In this document: positions 36,373-45,289 of the stretch, one piece after another
Layout of the letters: each line of letters starts with the position of its first letter
How positions within the stretch are numbered: position 1 is the stretch's first letter
From: Phycisphaerales bacterium
Lineage (GTDB): Bacteria; Planctomycetota; Phycisphaerae; UBA1845; UTPLA1
NCBI GenBank assembly: GCA_020639075.1
Contig: JACKHI010000001.1
Coordinates: 3,348,001 to 3,412,000, forward strand
Reading direction: 5' to 3'
Length of the DNA stretch: 64,000 nucleotides
Notes under the pieces: generated by a model
The model's input: the letters and a program-made list of their open reading frames with translations, nothing else
Databases searched by the model: none
What the model was told of the DNA's origin: nothing
Position numbers and translations under genes: made by a program

Positions 36373-37059
36373 ATGCCATTGCTCGAAATCACGGATCTCA
36401 CGAAGCACTATCGCACGCCGGACGGCGCGACTTCCACGGTCGTCGACGTGCCCGCATTTTCGCTGGAGACCGCCGAACAATGCGCCCTGCGCGGCGAAAG
36501 CGGCTCGGGGAAGACGACGTTTCTCAATCTCATCGCTGGTATTCTCGCGCCCGACGGCGGCAGGATCACAATCGTCGGCGAGGATATCACGGCGCAAGGC
36601 GAATCGAATCGCGATCGACTGCGCGCGACGCACATCGGCTATGTATTCCAGACGTTCAACCTGTTGCAGGGGTACACAGCGCTCGAAAACGTCGAACTCG
36701 CGATGATGCTCGGTCGCGGCATCGACCATGCGTTCTCGCGCAAACTGCTCGAACACGTCGGGATGTCTCAGCGACTGCACTATCGACCTGCGCAGCTTTC
36801 CGTTGGTCAGCAGCAGCGAGTCGCCGTCGCCCGGGCGATGGCGAATCATCCGCAGCTCGTGCTCGCGGACGAACCGACTGGTAATCTCGACGCCGCCAAT
36901 GCACAGACGTCACTCGCCCTGCTTCGGGAACTTTGCGAAACGAACAACGCGGCGCTTTTGCTCGTCAGCCACGATCCGGCGGTGCTCGCTCAGTTTGATG
37001 ACTCGCGCGATTTCGCTGAGATCAACCGCGCCGCAGTGTCGAAGGAGGCGACGGCATGA
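36373..37059 (+). CDS. ABC transporter ATP-binding protein (LolD/MacB-like)
   Basis: A 228-residue ATPase: Walker A GESGSGKTT at residues ~38-46, Q-loop VFQTFNLLQ, signature LSVGQQQR, Walker B LVLADEPTGNLD, H-loop LLVSHD. It belongs to the LolD/MacB/FtsE class that pairs with FtsX-like permeases. The next gene overlaps its stop by four bases and encodes that permease, so they form one exporter or mechanotransmission unit. TAAGAT at 36358-36363 lies nine bases before the ATG with no Shine-Dalgarno, suggesting a leaderless message. Confidence 0.93.
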   Translation: MPLLEITDLTKHYRTPDGATSTVVDVPAFSLETAEQCALRGESGSGKTTFLNLIAGILAPDGGRITIVGEDITAQGESNRDRLRATHIGYVFQTFNLLQGYTALENVELAMMLGRGIDHAFSRKLLEHVGMSQRLHYRPAQLSVGQQQRVAVARAMANHPQLVLADEPTGNLDAANAQTSLALLRELCETNNAALLLVSHDPAVLAQFDDSRDFAEINRAAVSKEATA

Positions 37060-38360
37060 CGACGGCGATCGCCCATCCGTCGCGCGCCCTCGCCGTGGCG
37101 CTCATCGTCCGCCGCAGCCTGCGCCGCCATGCGTTCGCCACGGCCGTCACGATTCTCGCCGCCGGACTGGCGTCGGGCCTCGTGATGGCCGTCTTCGCGA
37201 TCCAGTCCCAATCGCAGCGCGCATTCACGGGCGGGAATGTCGGCTTCGATGCCGTCCTCGGTGCGCGCGGCAGCAAGTTGCAGCTCGTTCTCAACAGCGT
37301 CTTTCATCTGGACGAATCGCCCGGCAACATTCCCTGGTCGGTCTACGCGCGGCTCAAAGCCGATCCGCGCATTCGTCTCGCGATTCCCTATGCCGTCGGC
37401 GACAACTATCGCGGATATCGCATCGTCGGCACGACGCCCGACCTCTTTGATCGATATCGCTACGGCAACGATCGGTCGCTCGCGTTTGCGGGCAAAGGCC
37501 GCGCGTTCGATCCCGACTTGCGCGAAGCCGTCATCGGCAGCTTCGTCGCCGAACGAACGGGCCTGCGTTACGGCGATCACTTTCATCCCAGCCACGGCAT
37601 CAGCTTTGACGACGCGGACGACGACGAAGGTCATCACGCACATAACGAGGAATACGTCGTCGTGGGCGTACTCGAGCCCACAAACTCGCCGATCGATCGT
37701 GTCGTCTGGATTCCAATCGAAGGCGTCTTTCGCATGGGCGGTCACGTCCTGCGCGGCGAAGGCCAGGTCTTTGTGCCGAAACACGGCGAGACGATTCCGG
37801 ACGAGCACAAAGAACTCAGCGCGATCATGCTCAAGTTCGCGGCGCCAACTGTCGGTGCGGACCTCGACAACGTCATCAACAAAGAGGGCAAGGAGTTCAC
37901 GCTCGCATGGCCGATCGCCGCGGTCATGACTGGCTTCTTTGAAAAGTTCGGCTGGATCACGCGCGTGCTGCTGCTCGTCGCCTATCTGGTCGTCGCGGTG
38001 AGCGCCTGTGCGATTCTTGCGGCGGTCTACAACACGATCAACGAGCGTCGTCGCGAGTTCGCGATTCTCCGCGCGATCGGCGCCCGCAAGTCCATCGTCT
38101 TCTCCGCGATCGTCGTGGAGTCGGCGACGATCGCCGCCTTTGGCGCCGTCCTCGGCTTTGTGTTCTACAGTGCGATCGTCATTGTCGCGGCATCAATCAT
38201 CCGCACGCAGACGGGCGTCGTCATCGACGCCTGGGCTTTCCATCCGGCGCTGGCGTACGTGCCGCCCGGAATGATCGCCCTCGGCGCGCTGGCCGGCGTT
38301 GTCCCCGCGGTCAAAGCGTATGCGACGGATGTCGCCGCGAATCTGAATCCGCATTCGTAA
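37056..38360 (+). CDS. ABC transporter permease (FtsX/MacB-like)
   Basis: A 434-residue permease with four membrane helices: one near residues 20-45, then a long extracytoplasmic domain and three at the C-terminus (VLLLVAYLVVAVSACAILAAV; TIAAFGAVLGFVFYSAIVIV; a last one near residue 410). NERRREFAILRAIGARK is the coupling-helix motif of the FtsX domain. In the extracytoplasmic part there is an Asp/His-rich stretch, FDDADDDEGHHAHNEE, that could bind metal ions. It overlaps the ATPase gene by ATGA. Substrate unknown; a small molecule, lipid or lipoprotein all remain possible. Confidence 0.9.
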   Translation: MTTAIAHPSRALAVALIVRRSLRRHAFATAVTILAAGLASGLVMAVFAIQSQSQRAFTGGNVGFDAVLGARGSKLQLVLNSVFHLDESPGNIPWSVYARLKADPRIRLAIPYAVGDNYRGYRIVGTTPDLFDRYRYGNDRSLAFAGKGRAFDPDLREAVIGSFVAERTGLRYGDHFHPSHGISFDDADDDEGHHAHNEEYVVVGVLEPTNSPIDRVVWIPIEGVFRMGGHVLRGEGQVFVPKHGETIPDEHKELSAIMLKFAAPTVGADLDNVINKEGKEFTLAWPIAAVMTGFFEKFGWITRVLLLVAYLVVAVSACAILAAVYNTINERRREFAILRAIGARKSIVFSAIVVESATIAAFGAVLGFVFYSAIVIVAASIIRTQTGVVIDAWAFHPALAYVPPGMIALGALAGVVPAVKAYATDVAANLNPHS

Positions 38361-38376
38361 TGTGTTTTGAACTGCG

Positions 38377-39390
38377 TCAGCCGTGAACGCGGGCCGTCAC
38401 GGCGAGGTTGTCGCGCGTCAGCTTGGGAATGCCATCGAGTCGGTAGTGGGCAAAGTCCGTTACGCGAGCGCGCGCCTCGTCGAGCGTGTGCGGCTTGACG
38501 CGGCGCAGGCCCGACCAGCGACCGAATCCGTTGTAGCGCGAAAGCAACTTCTGGACGCGCCATTGCAGCCCGCCCGGCAGCCACGCGATCAGCGCCTGGA
38601 CTTCCGGGCGCGACGCCCACGTTTCGTAGCGATGATTGGTGTAACTTCGAACGGCGACATTGCCGAATCCCGCGCGGGCAAGACAGTCGCGAATCGTCTC
38701 GGGCTCGAACAGATTGATGTGGTAACGATTCAGCGCGATCCAGTTCGATCGACCGATCTTGCGCCAGCGGCTCGCGAAGTTCGGCGTATCGATGCACACG
38801 ACGCCGCCGGGCGCCAGCAACGAACGCACGCTCTGCAGAAAGGCGACGGGTTGCGGCAGATGCTCGATCACATCGCCAAGCAGGATGACGTCAAACGGCG
38901 GAAGCGTATTGACGTGCTGATGCAGGGCGCCGGCCCGTGCGTCGATTCCGAAATCGACAGTCGCACGGCTGACGGCATTCGCCGATATGTCGATGCCCGT
39001 CACGCGCCAACCGCGACGCTGCGCGAGCGCCGCGACATGCCCCAGCGCACAACCCACATCAAGCAGGCGCTTGGGCGACTTCGTCTCATGCGGCAACAGG
39101 TGAATCACGTATTGCTGAACGGCGCGGGCCCAGCGATCCTCTTCGCTTTCGTCGAAGACGTAATAGGCCGCGCCGTAAAGCGCCGCCAGTTCGCCGGCCG
39201 AGTACCTCGGGAATTGCTGGATGAGTCCGCAGCCGCCGCAACGGTAAAGATCAAAGGGACGCGCAGCACCGTTGGCGCGAATCACGGGATGCCGCGGCGA
39301 CTGCTGAGCGCCGCAATTGACGCATTCCATCATGGAATCGCCGGCGTGCCGCTCGACCTCAACTCGATTCGTCGTTAACGCTACGCTCAT
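38377..39390 (-). CDS. SAM-dependent methyltransferase with N-terminal zinc ribbon
   Basis: A 337-residue soluble protein. The N-terminus has a zinc-ribbon-like CVNCGAQ...YRCGGCGLIQQFPRY segment, as in many class I methyltransferases that act on surface polysaccharide precursors. The methyltransferase_23 core shows LLDVGCALGHVAALA (motif I, residues ~130-145), VTGIDIS and DVILLGDVIEHLPQP. The ATG at 39390 is chosen; a longer frame to 39543 lacks conserved sequence. Convergent with the ABC permease, 16 bases apart. Acceptor molecule unknown. Confidence 0.85.
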   Translation of the reverse strand: MSVALTTNRVEVERHAGDSMMECVNCGAQQSPRHPVIRANGAARPFDLYRCGGCGLIQQFPRYSAGELAALYGAAYYVFDESEEDRWARAVQQYVIHLLPHETKSPKRLLDVGCALGHVAALAQRRGWRVTGIDISANAVSRATVDFGIDARAGALHQHVNTLPPFDVILLGDVIEHLPQPVAFLQSVRSLLAPGGVVCIDTPNFASRWRKIGRSNWIALNRYHINLFEPETIRDCLARAGFGNVAVRSYTNHRYETWASRPEVQALIAWLPGGLQWRVQKLLSRYNGFGRWSGLRRVKPHTLDEARARVTDFAHYRLDGIPKLTRDNLAVTARVHG

Positions 39391-39721
39391 GCCGCGTAAT
39401 ATCGACCATACCCTCGTCGCCGCGTGGGCGAAACACCTCGACGCGACCGGCAAAAAATGCGCGGCCCCGTTTCCTCTGTCCCCAGACGCGTAGAATGACG
39501 CCGCGCTCGGGATTGTCAATTGCGCCGAGCGAACACGCGGCAACGCCCGCGAAAAACCCGCATCGGGTCGATCCCGTGCACGAGAATCTTAGCCTGGACG
39601 ACTTCGGCGATTCCACTAACGCGGGCGTTTGTACATCACACCGAATTGACTTGACTCCGGATAAGGTCCAACGTACGGGCCGTCGCACGATCGCCGGATC
39701 GTCCACACGCGAGGAGAAACG
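39391..39721. other. Divergent intergenic region
   Basis: Spacer between the methyltransferase (minus) and the M42 peptidase (plus). On the minus strand TTGACA with a poor -10 (CATTCT, spacer 16) lies near 39506-39531. On the plus strand GGAG at 39712-39715 is the ribosome-binding site of the peptidase. No repeat or RNA gene seen. Confidence 0.35.
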
Positions 39722-40882
39722 ATGTCCAAACAACAACTGGCCCTGCTCGAAGAACTCGTGAATCTGCCGACCGCTCCGTTTGTCGAAACGCACGTCGCCG
39801 GCTTCATCAAGACATTTGTCGCGAAACGTAAATCGCTGACGCTTTCGTCCGATCGATTCGGCAATCTGCTCGTGCGCTACCAACCGACACAGAAGACCAA
39901 ACTGGCGGGCCGCCCCATTTTGTTTGCGGCGCACATGGACCACCCTGGATTTGTCGCGACGAAAATGGAATCGAAAGATCGCGTGCGCGCCGACTTCAGG
40001 GGCTGGGTGCGCATGAGCTACTTCAAGGGGACGAAAATACAGTTCTACTCGGGCGGCCGATGGGTTCCCGCAACTATCGAAAAAACGATCCCTCAGAAAG
40101 CGTCGAAGGCGACGGCCAGCGCGCGATCGTTCGGCGCCGACTCGCCGCCCGCCGCCGTGATCGCGAAGACGCGCGCCCCGATCGACATCGGCTCGCCCGG
40201 CATGTGGGGATTGCCCGACGCAACGTTTCGAAACCATCGGATCCACGCGCGCGTCTGCGACGACATCGCGGGGCTCGCCGGCATCCTGTGCATGCTCGAC
40301 GCGATCTGCAGGAAGAAATCGCGCGTGCCGACGTACGCGTTCTTCACGCGCGCCGAAGAAGTCGGATTCGCCGGCGCGCTGGCGGCCGTCAGCGAGAAGA
40401 CGGTGCCGAAAAAGACAATTGTCGTCGCCGTGGAATGCAGCAAGGCGCTTCCCGGCGTCGGCATGGGCGACGGCCCCGTACTGCGCGTCGGCGACAAGGC
40501 GACGATCTTCACACCCGCCGCGACGGCCTATTGCCAGGTCGTGGCGGACGAACTCGCCCGGAAGGACAAGTCGTTCCAGTATCAGCGCAAACTCATGGAC
40601 GGCGGTACATGCGAATCCACGGCCTATTGCCACTTCGGTTACGAGGCGACAGGCATCTGCCTGCCGCTCGCCAATTACCACAACATGGACGAGTCGAAAA
40701 AGAAAATCGGCCCCGAATCGATCGATACGCGCGACTTCCTCAACCTCGCCAAGTGGTTCGTCGCCCTCGCGGAGAGCCCGCTCACGCTTAAGTACGACGG
40801 CAGTCATCCCGGTCTAGACAAGCGCTTGAACGCACTGCTCAAGACGAACCGACCGATCCTGGCGAGGACGGCGGCTCGCTGA
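39722..40882 (+). CDS. M42-family metallopeptidase
   Basis: A 386-residue cytosolic peptidase with the co-catalytic zinc layout of the M42/M28 clan: AAHMDHPGF (His/Asp, residues ~80-88), HARVCDDIAG (bridging Asp), TRAEEVGFAGA (catalytic and zinc-binding Glu pair), VAVECSKAL and LANYHNMD near residue 320 (last His). The TET-type regulatory insertion lies between. M42 enzymes are large aminopeptidases that trim peptides. GGAG precedes the ATG. No operon partner. Confidence 0.88.
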   Translation: MSKQQLALLEELVNLPTAPFVETHVAGFIKTFVAKRKSLTLSSDRFGNLLVRYQPTQKTKLAGRPILFAAHMDHPGFVATKMESKDRVRADFRGWVRMSYFKGTKIQFYSGGRWVPATIEKTIPQKASKATASARSFGADSPPAAVIAKTRAPIDIGSPGMWGLPDATFRNHRIHARVCDDIAGLAGILCMLDAICRKKSRVPTYAFFTRAEEVGFAGALAAVSEKTVPKKTIVVAVECSKALPGVGMGDGPVLRVGDKATIFTPAATAYCQVVADELARKDKSFQYQRKLMDGGTCESTAYCHFGYEATGICLPLANYHNMDESKKKIGPESIDTRDFLNLAKWFVALAESPLTLKYDGSHPGLDKRLNALLKTNRPILARTAAR

Positions 40883-40916
40883 CGCAGCGCCCCGGTAGCG
40901 CGGGGAGCTTCTGACC

Positions 40917-40981
40917 GGGGAATGCGGGCGTCTCGCCCGCCGACATGGCGCAATCGCGCGGGCGAGACGCCCGCACTCCCC
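40917..40981. repeat. REPIN-like pair of inverted palindromes
   Basis: Two 24-base elements, 40917-40940 and 40958-40981, are near-perfect inverted copies; each is itself a hairpin (GCGGGC-GTCTC-GCCCGC and its mirror GCGGGC-GAGAC-GCCCGC). They are 17 bases apart. It fills the 157-base gap between the peptidase and prmC. Confidence 0.7.
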
Positions 40982-41003
40982 CGATCGCGCGCTGCGCGGC
41001 CTG

Positions 41004-41032
41004 CTGACAACGCGCGCCGCATCCGATATAAA
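41004..41032 (+). promoter_or_regulatory. prmC promoter, probably leaderless
   Basis: CTGACA at 41004-41009 and TATAAA at 41027-41032, spacer 17. The ATG starts at 41040, seven bases after the -10, and no Shine-Dalgarno precedes it, so transcription would begin at or next to the start codon. Confidence 0.65.
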
Positions 41033-41039
41033 CAATCGC

Positions 41040-41936
41040 ATGTCGAACCCGGCAGCGAATACTGACGTCTGGTCCATCGGACGACTCATCGACTGGACGC
41101 GCTCGCACCTCGAAAGCAAGGGCGTGGAAGACGCCAGGCTCTGCGCCGAGCTGCTCCTGGCGCACGCGATGGGCTGCCAGAAGATATTGCTTTACGCCCG
41201 CTTCCATAAAGAACCGACGGACGAGCAGAAGGCCCGTTTTCGCGAACTCGTCAAGGCGGCAGCGCAGCACACGCCGATCGCGCATCTGATCGGCGAGCGC
41301 GAATTCTATTCGCTCGGTTTCCACGTTACGCGGGACGTGCTCATTCCGCGACCCGAAACGGAATTGATCGTCGAGCATGCCCTCGATCGGATGAAATCCC
41401 TCGACAACGACACCTTCGACGTCCTCGACATCGGCACTGGCTCCGGCTGCATCGCGATCACAATCGCAAAACGCGAGCCGCGCGCCGGCGTCATCGCCAC
41501 GGATATCTCCGAAGCCGCGCTTGACGTCGCCCGAAAGAACGCCGAGCGCCACAAAGTCACGGATCGCGTGGCCTTCGTGCACACGGATCTGTTCACCCTC
41601 TCCAACGGTCAATCCCCGCCGGGCGGGTTTGACCTGGTCGTCTCCAACCCGCCTTACATCGGCGAGACGGAGCGCGACTCCCTTCCGGCAAACGTTCGCG
41701 ACTATGAACCGGCGGCCGCGCTGTTTGCCGGCGAATCGGGGTTGGACTGCTTTCGGCGAATGGCCGACGGCATTCGCGACATCCTCAGGCCCGAAGGAGT
41801 GCTTCTGCTCGAAATCGGCGAACATCAGGGCGATGCCGTGCGAGATCTGTTCACGGCCGGCGGTCTAGAATTCGTCGCAGCCCATCGGGATCTTTTCGGC
41901 GTCGAACGCATGCTGGAATTCAAGCGAACCTCATGA
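41040..41936 (+). CDS. prmC: Release-factor glutamine methyltransferase
   Basis: A 298-residue enzyme that methylates the GGQ glutamine of peptide-chain release factors. The N-terminal helical domain (residues ~1-85) precedes the methyltransferase core: DIGTGSGCIAITIAKREP (motif I), the substrate-binding VVSNPPYIGETERDSL at ~residues 195-215 and GGLEFV near the end. The usual prfA neighbour is absent. It overlaps the GT9 gene by four bases (ATGA), suggesting coupling. Confidence 0.95.
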   Translation: MSNPAANTDVWSIGRLIDWTRSHLESKGVEDARLCAELLLAHAMGCQKILLYARFHKEPTDEQKARFRELVKAAAQHTPIAHLIGEREFYSLGFHVTRDVLIPRPETELIVEHALDRMKSLDNDTFDVLDIGTGSGCIAITIAKREPRAGVIATDISEAALDVARKNAERHKVTDRVAFVHTDLFTLSNGQSPPGGFDLVVSNPPYIGETERDSLPANVRDYEPAAALFAGESGLDCFRRMADGIRDILRPEGVLLLEIGEHQGDAVRDLFTAGGLEFVAAHRDLFGVERMLEFKRTS

Positions 41937-43009
41937 ACGATCTTGTCGATCGCGATTTCCGACGAATCCTCCTCATCAAGCCGAGCTCGCCGGGCGACAT
42001 TATTCACGCGCTGCCCGTCCTGAGAGGTCTTCGCCGCCGCTATCCGAAGGCGACGATTTCCTGGCTGATCGCGAAGAACTTCGTGAACATGCTGGAAGCG
42101 GAGCGAGCCCTGGATGAAATCATCCCGTTCGATCGCAAACACTACGGCAGGCTGTTTCGCAACTGGCCGTCGACGCGAGATTTCTTCAAATTCGTATCGG
42201 ATCTGCGCAGGAAGCAGTTCGATCTCGTCGTCGATCTGCAGGGGCTCATTCGAAGCGGATTCCTCGCATGGAGCTCGGGCGCCCGCGTCCGCGTCGGCTT
42301 TCAGGACGCTCGCGAAATGGCGTGGATGTTCTATACGCATCGAATTCCGCGCGACGACGCGGAGAAACACGCCGCCGAACGAAACTTCGACGCGGCGGCG
42401 CTGCTCGGCGTGAATCGCTCGGAGCCCGACTTTCGTATCGCATTCACGCAGGATGATTCGACGACGATTCGCGACCTGATCCGCAGCCGCCTCGGCAGTG
42501 ATCAACGCTTCATCGCGATGGCGACGAGCACGCGCTGGCCGACAAAGTGCTGGCCCGTCGATCGATTCGGACAACTCGCCGCCGAACTGCACAAGACGTC
42601 GGGCCTGAAGACGCTGCTCGTCGGCGGTCCGGGCGATCGGGACGACGGCCGACGCGCCGCCGATGCGGCCGACGGCGCCGCAGTGAACGTGTGCGGCGAA
42701 ACCACGCTCCGCCAGCTCGCCGCGCTCATCGATCGCGCGTCGCTTGTCGTCACTGCGGATTCCACGCCGATGCATCTCGCCGCGGCGCATGGATGTCCGC
42801 TCGTCGCGCTGTTCGGCCCGACGAATCCCGTACGCACGGGGCCGTTCAATCGCTCGCGCGACGTGGTCCGGCTCGATCTCGACTGCTCGCCCTGCTATAT
42901 CAGGAAGCTCCGGCAATGCCCGCACAAGCATCGCTGCATGCAGGATCTGTCCGTCGCGCAAGTGGCCGCCGCCGCGATCTCGCGATTGGATGGGCGGAAT
43001 AACCCGTGA
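41933..43009 (+). CDS. Glycosyltransferase family 9 (heptosyltransferase-like)
   Basis: A 358-residue GT9 enzyme related to heptosyltransferases such as WaaF/WaaC, which build lipopolysaccharide cores on the cytoplasmic face of the inner membrane. Seen are the N-terminal LIKPSSPGDIIHALPVLRGL, DLVVDLQGLIRSG, and the C-terminal VTADSTPMHLAAAHGCPLVALFGPTNPVRTGP, which is the nucleotide-sugar motif. The tail has Cys residues (CSPCYIRKLRQCPHKHRCM) as in heptosyltransferase II. It overlaps prmC. Donor sugar unknown. Confidence 0.9.
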   Translation: MNDLVDRDFRRILLIKPSSPGDIIHALPVLRGLRRRYPKATISWLIAKNFVNMLEAERALDEIIPFDRKHYGRLFRNWPSTRDFFKFVSDLRRKQFDLVVDLQGLIRSGFLAWSSGARVRVGFQDAREMAWMFYTHRIPRDDAEKHAAERNFDAAALLGVNRSEPDFRIAFTQDDSTTIRDLIRSRLGSDQRFIAMATSTRWPTKCWPVDRFGQLAAELHKTSGLKTLLVGGPGDRDDGRRAADAADGAAVNVCGETTLRQLAALIDRASLVVTADSTPMHLAAAHGCPLVALFGPTNPVRTGPFNRSRDVVRLDLDCSPCYIRKLRQCPHKHRCMQDLSVAQVAAAAISRLDGRNNP

Positions 43010-43052
43010 AGCACTGAACTCAGACCAGCGGACGCGTCGTTAATGCCGTTCA

Positions 43053-43445
43053 CTATTGCTTTGTCGCGCCCTGCTTCGCAGCGCATTGCGAACACTGACG
43101 CCGAGCCGGATCGGCGTCGCGCGGATCGTATATTTCGCCATGCACTTCGCAGCGCCTTGCGGCGACGGCGGCGCCCTTGCAGACCGGGCACTCGACGATC
43201 ATGACCATTGCGGTCATGTCGCCCGAATCTCCCTCGTTTGCGGGATGAACGCCCTTACCGATCGTCGGCTCGTACTGCGCCGGCGTCAGCATGTAGCCTT
43301 TGTTGCAGCGATGGCAATACCACGGCACAGCCAGCGATGCGTCGTCTGGCGCCGACTCGCCGCCGTCCTTGTAGGCGTACACGCCGATTCCGATAGCGCA
43401 GGCGAACAGCGTCAACGCCAGAACGAGTTTCCACTTGTTTTTCAT
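43053..43445 (-). CDS. Small membrane-anchored zinc-ribbon protein
   Basis: A 130-residue protein. Residues 1-25 form a single N-terminal anchor (WKLVLALTLFACAIGIGVYAY). The rest has three Cys clusters: WYCHRCNKGY, VECPVCKGAAVAARRCEVHG and RQCSQCAAK, consistent with a zinc ribbon exposed outside the membrane. It follows a pseudopilin gene by 61 bases on the same strand. The same two gene types sit together at 22110-23560, in reverse order. No enzymatic motif. Confidence 0.7.
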   Translation of the reverse strand: MKNKWKLVLALTLFACAIGIGVYAYKDGGESAPDDASLAVPWYCHRCNKGYMLTPAQYEPTIGKGVHPANEGDSGDMTAMVMIVECPVCKGAAVAARRCEVHGEIYDPRDADPARRQCSQCAAKQGATKQ

Positions 43446-43506
43446 CGGGAAGACCTCTGACTGAACTCAGCCCGCCGGCCGAGCCGGCAGAAGCGACGGC
43501 GCCGGT

Positions 43507-44352
43507 TCAGCGCAGGTAGTCGGGCAGACCTCGCTTCGGCCAGATCGTCCAGCCGACGCCGTATGGGTATCGCGTGTCCATGAAGCGGTATTCGGAATGA
43601 CCGTCCAGGAAAACGACGACGTGCTTGGAGAATTCAAAGTGCCAGCCGTACCGTTGCACACCCTGCCCCAGGTGCGTCGAATCCTGCATGATGTTGTGCA
43701 TCAGGGACTCGTAGTACACGATGAACTCCGAGGCGTTGCCGCCGACCATGTCCGGCATGAATTCCCGGCTGTACTCCGCCATGACATTGGTGCTCCAATT
43801 GGCGCGGTAGTAGTCCATCCAGAACCAGTTGACAGCATAGCTGTTGCCGGCCGCCTGCCACGACGTCCAGGTATCGTGCGGATTGAGCGTCCACCCGGCG
43901 GAGCCGCTGATAATACCGAAGCCTCGCGTTCGATCGCCCGGGCATATGTACACTTCCGGCGTGGACTCCCGAATTGCATCCGGTGCGACGTACTTGCTGA
44001 TAGGCCGCTCGTCAGCCCCCCATTTCATGTAGTCGATATTGGTTCCGAATGTCGGATCCGGGCGCGGCGCGATGAATCCGCCCCAGACGAACTGCGATCG
44101 CCAGCCGGCACTCGGATGCGGCTTGACCCATGGAACGTATGGGCCGTTGTCTTCCATATACATGAGCTGACCGACGCCGATCTGCTTCATGTTGGACATG
44201 CACTTGATGCGCTTGCCGTTCTCTCTGGCCATCTTCAACGCCGGCAGAAGCACCGAGATCAGCACTGCGATGATCGCGATGACGACCAGCAACTCAAGCA
44301 GCGTAAAACCCGAACGTCGACGACCATTAATGCTGGAATAGGGGAACCGCAT
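43507..44352 (-). CDS. Prepilin-type protein (pseudopilin), 281 aa
   Basis: An exported pseudopilin. The N-terminus reads NGRRRSGFTLLELLVVIAII with prepilin site G|FTLLE and a hydrophobic helix to about residue 35. A C-terminal VVVFLDGHSEYRFMDTRY matches the pseudopilin at 50122-51024 (NVGFFDGHAEHRFIDTRY), and YICPGDRTR matches its YICPSDRF, so the two are paralogues. TATACT near 44422 on the minus strand may be the -10 box. It precedes a zinc-ribbon gene. Confidence 0.85.
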   Translation of the reverse strand: MRFPYSSINGRRRSGFTLLELLVVIAIIAVLISVLLPALKMARENGKRIKCMSNMKQIGVGQLMYMEDNGPYVPWVKPHPSAGWRSQFVWGGFIAPRPDPTFGTNIDYMKWGADERPISKYVAPDAIRESTPEVYICPGDRTRGFGIISGSAGWTLNPHDTWTSWQAAGNSYAVNWFWMDYYRANWSTNVMAEYSREFMPDMVGGNASEFIVYYESLMHNIMQDSTHLGQGVQRYGWHFEFSKHVVVFLDGHSEYRFMDTRYPYGVGWTIWPKRGLPDYLR

Positions 44353-44516
44353 AGCTTGAGACTCCGACCGACACGACGAAAAATCGCCTCGATGCGTGAC
44401 GCTGATTTCGCGAATGGTGTCGTTAACAAAGTATAACGGACTCCGACACGACCTAGCAACAATCCCGGCCGCGCCGCGCCGTCGATTGTTGCCTTAACCT
44501 GTTGCCAGATATCGGC

Positions 44517-44545
44517 TTGAAGGGGCGCCGACGCGCCGATACGAT
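44517..44545 (+). promoter_or_regulatory. Promoter of the DUF4397/GSDH pair, probably leaderless
   Basis: TTGAAG at 44517-44522 and TACGAT at 44540-44545, spacer 17. The ATG is at 44554, eight bases after the -10 box, so the transcript would start at about the start codon; no Shine-Dalgarno is present. Confidence 0.6.
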
Positions 44546-44553
44546 CATCCCCC

Positions 44554-45279
44554 ATGTCTGGAAAACTCAAATCGTCGCAATTGGCGCTCGCCGCCGCCTG
44601 CCTGATGGCTGCCGCCGCGACCGGCTGCGATCAGACGTTGGGCGACTACATCGTCATTCCCGGCTTCCCCGGCTTCGAACTATCCAATGTCCGCGTCGTC
44701 AACACATCGCCGGATATCGGGGAAGTGGACGTCTGGAACCGGGCGTACCCCTTCTTCCAGAATCTCGACAACGGCGACGCCTCGCCCTACACGCACATCA
44801 ATGACGGCGTGCGTAAGTTCGCGGTCGTTCCGACCGACGCCGTCGACGACAGCGCCCCGCTGGTCGAGGCCGACCTGAAATACCCTGTCGATACCTACCA
44901 CACTGTGCTCATCGTCGGCACGACGGGTAGCTACCAACTCATCCGCTTCGACGACGATCGAACGCCGACGATCGCAGACGGCGTTCGCTTCCGTGTGATT
45001 CATGCCGTCGAGAACGGACCGTCGATTCGCGTCTTCGGGCCCGGCGATGAGGCCCTTTCCGCCGAATTCGCCTACATGCATGCGACGGGCAGCGTCGAGT
45101 ACGGCGGCGCTTTGAGCGATTTGACCATCCGGCGCACGGATACCGATGCAGTGCTGTGGACCGGCGACGATGTCGCGTCCGGCATCGCGGCGAACAAGAA
45201 CTATACGCTTATCGTGTTCGCGGATGCGAACGACGCCATCCATGTACTCGTCCTTGAAAACGTCCTCTCCGCAATGTAG
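44554..45279 (+). CDS. DUF4397-type lipoprotein
   Basis: A 241-residue lipoprotein; lipobox AATGC at residue ~25. DUF4397 signatures are LSNVRVVNTSPDIGEVDVW and VRFRVIHAVENGPSIRVFGPG, two related halves of immunoglobulin-like beta sandwich often seen in cell-surface proteins. Next gene starts 10 bases after its stop, so the two form an operon. Function unknown. Confidence 0.8.
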   Translation: MSGKLKSSQLALAAACLMAAAATGCDQTLGDYIVIPGFPGFELSNVRVVNTSPDIGEVDVWNRAYPFFQNLDNGDASPYTHINDGVRKFAVVPTDAVDDSAPLVEADLKYPVDTYHTVLIVGTTGSYQLIRFDDDRTPTIADGVRFRVIHAVENGPSIRVFGPGDEALSAEFAYMHATGSVEYGGALSDLTIRRTDTDAVLWTGDDVASGIAANKNYTLIVFADANDAIHVLVLENVLSAM

Positions 45280-45289
45280 GGCCCGATCA

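Noticed and set aside
39359..40807. Long minus-strand open frame opposite the M42 peptidase.
   Set aside because: Antisense shadow of a well-supported peptidase gene; no domain, no ribosome-binding site.
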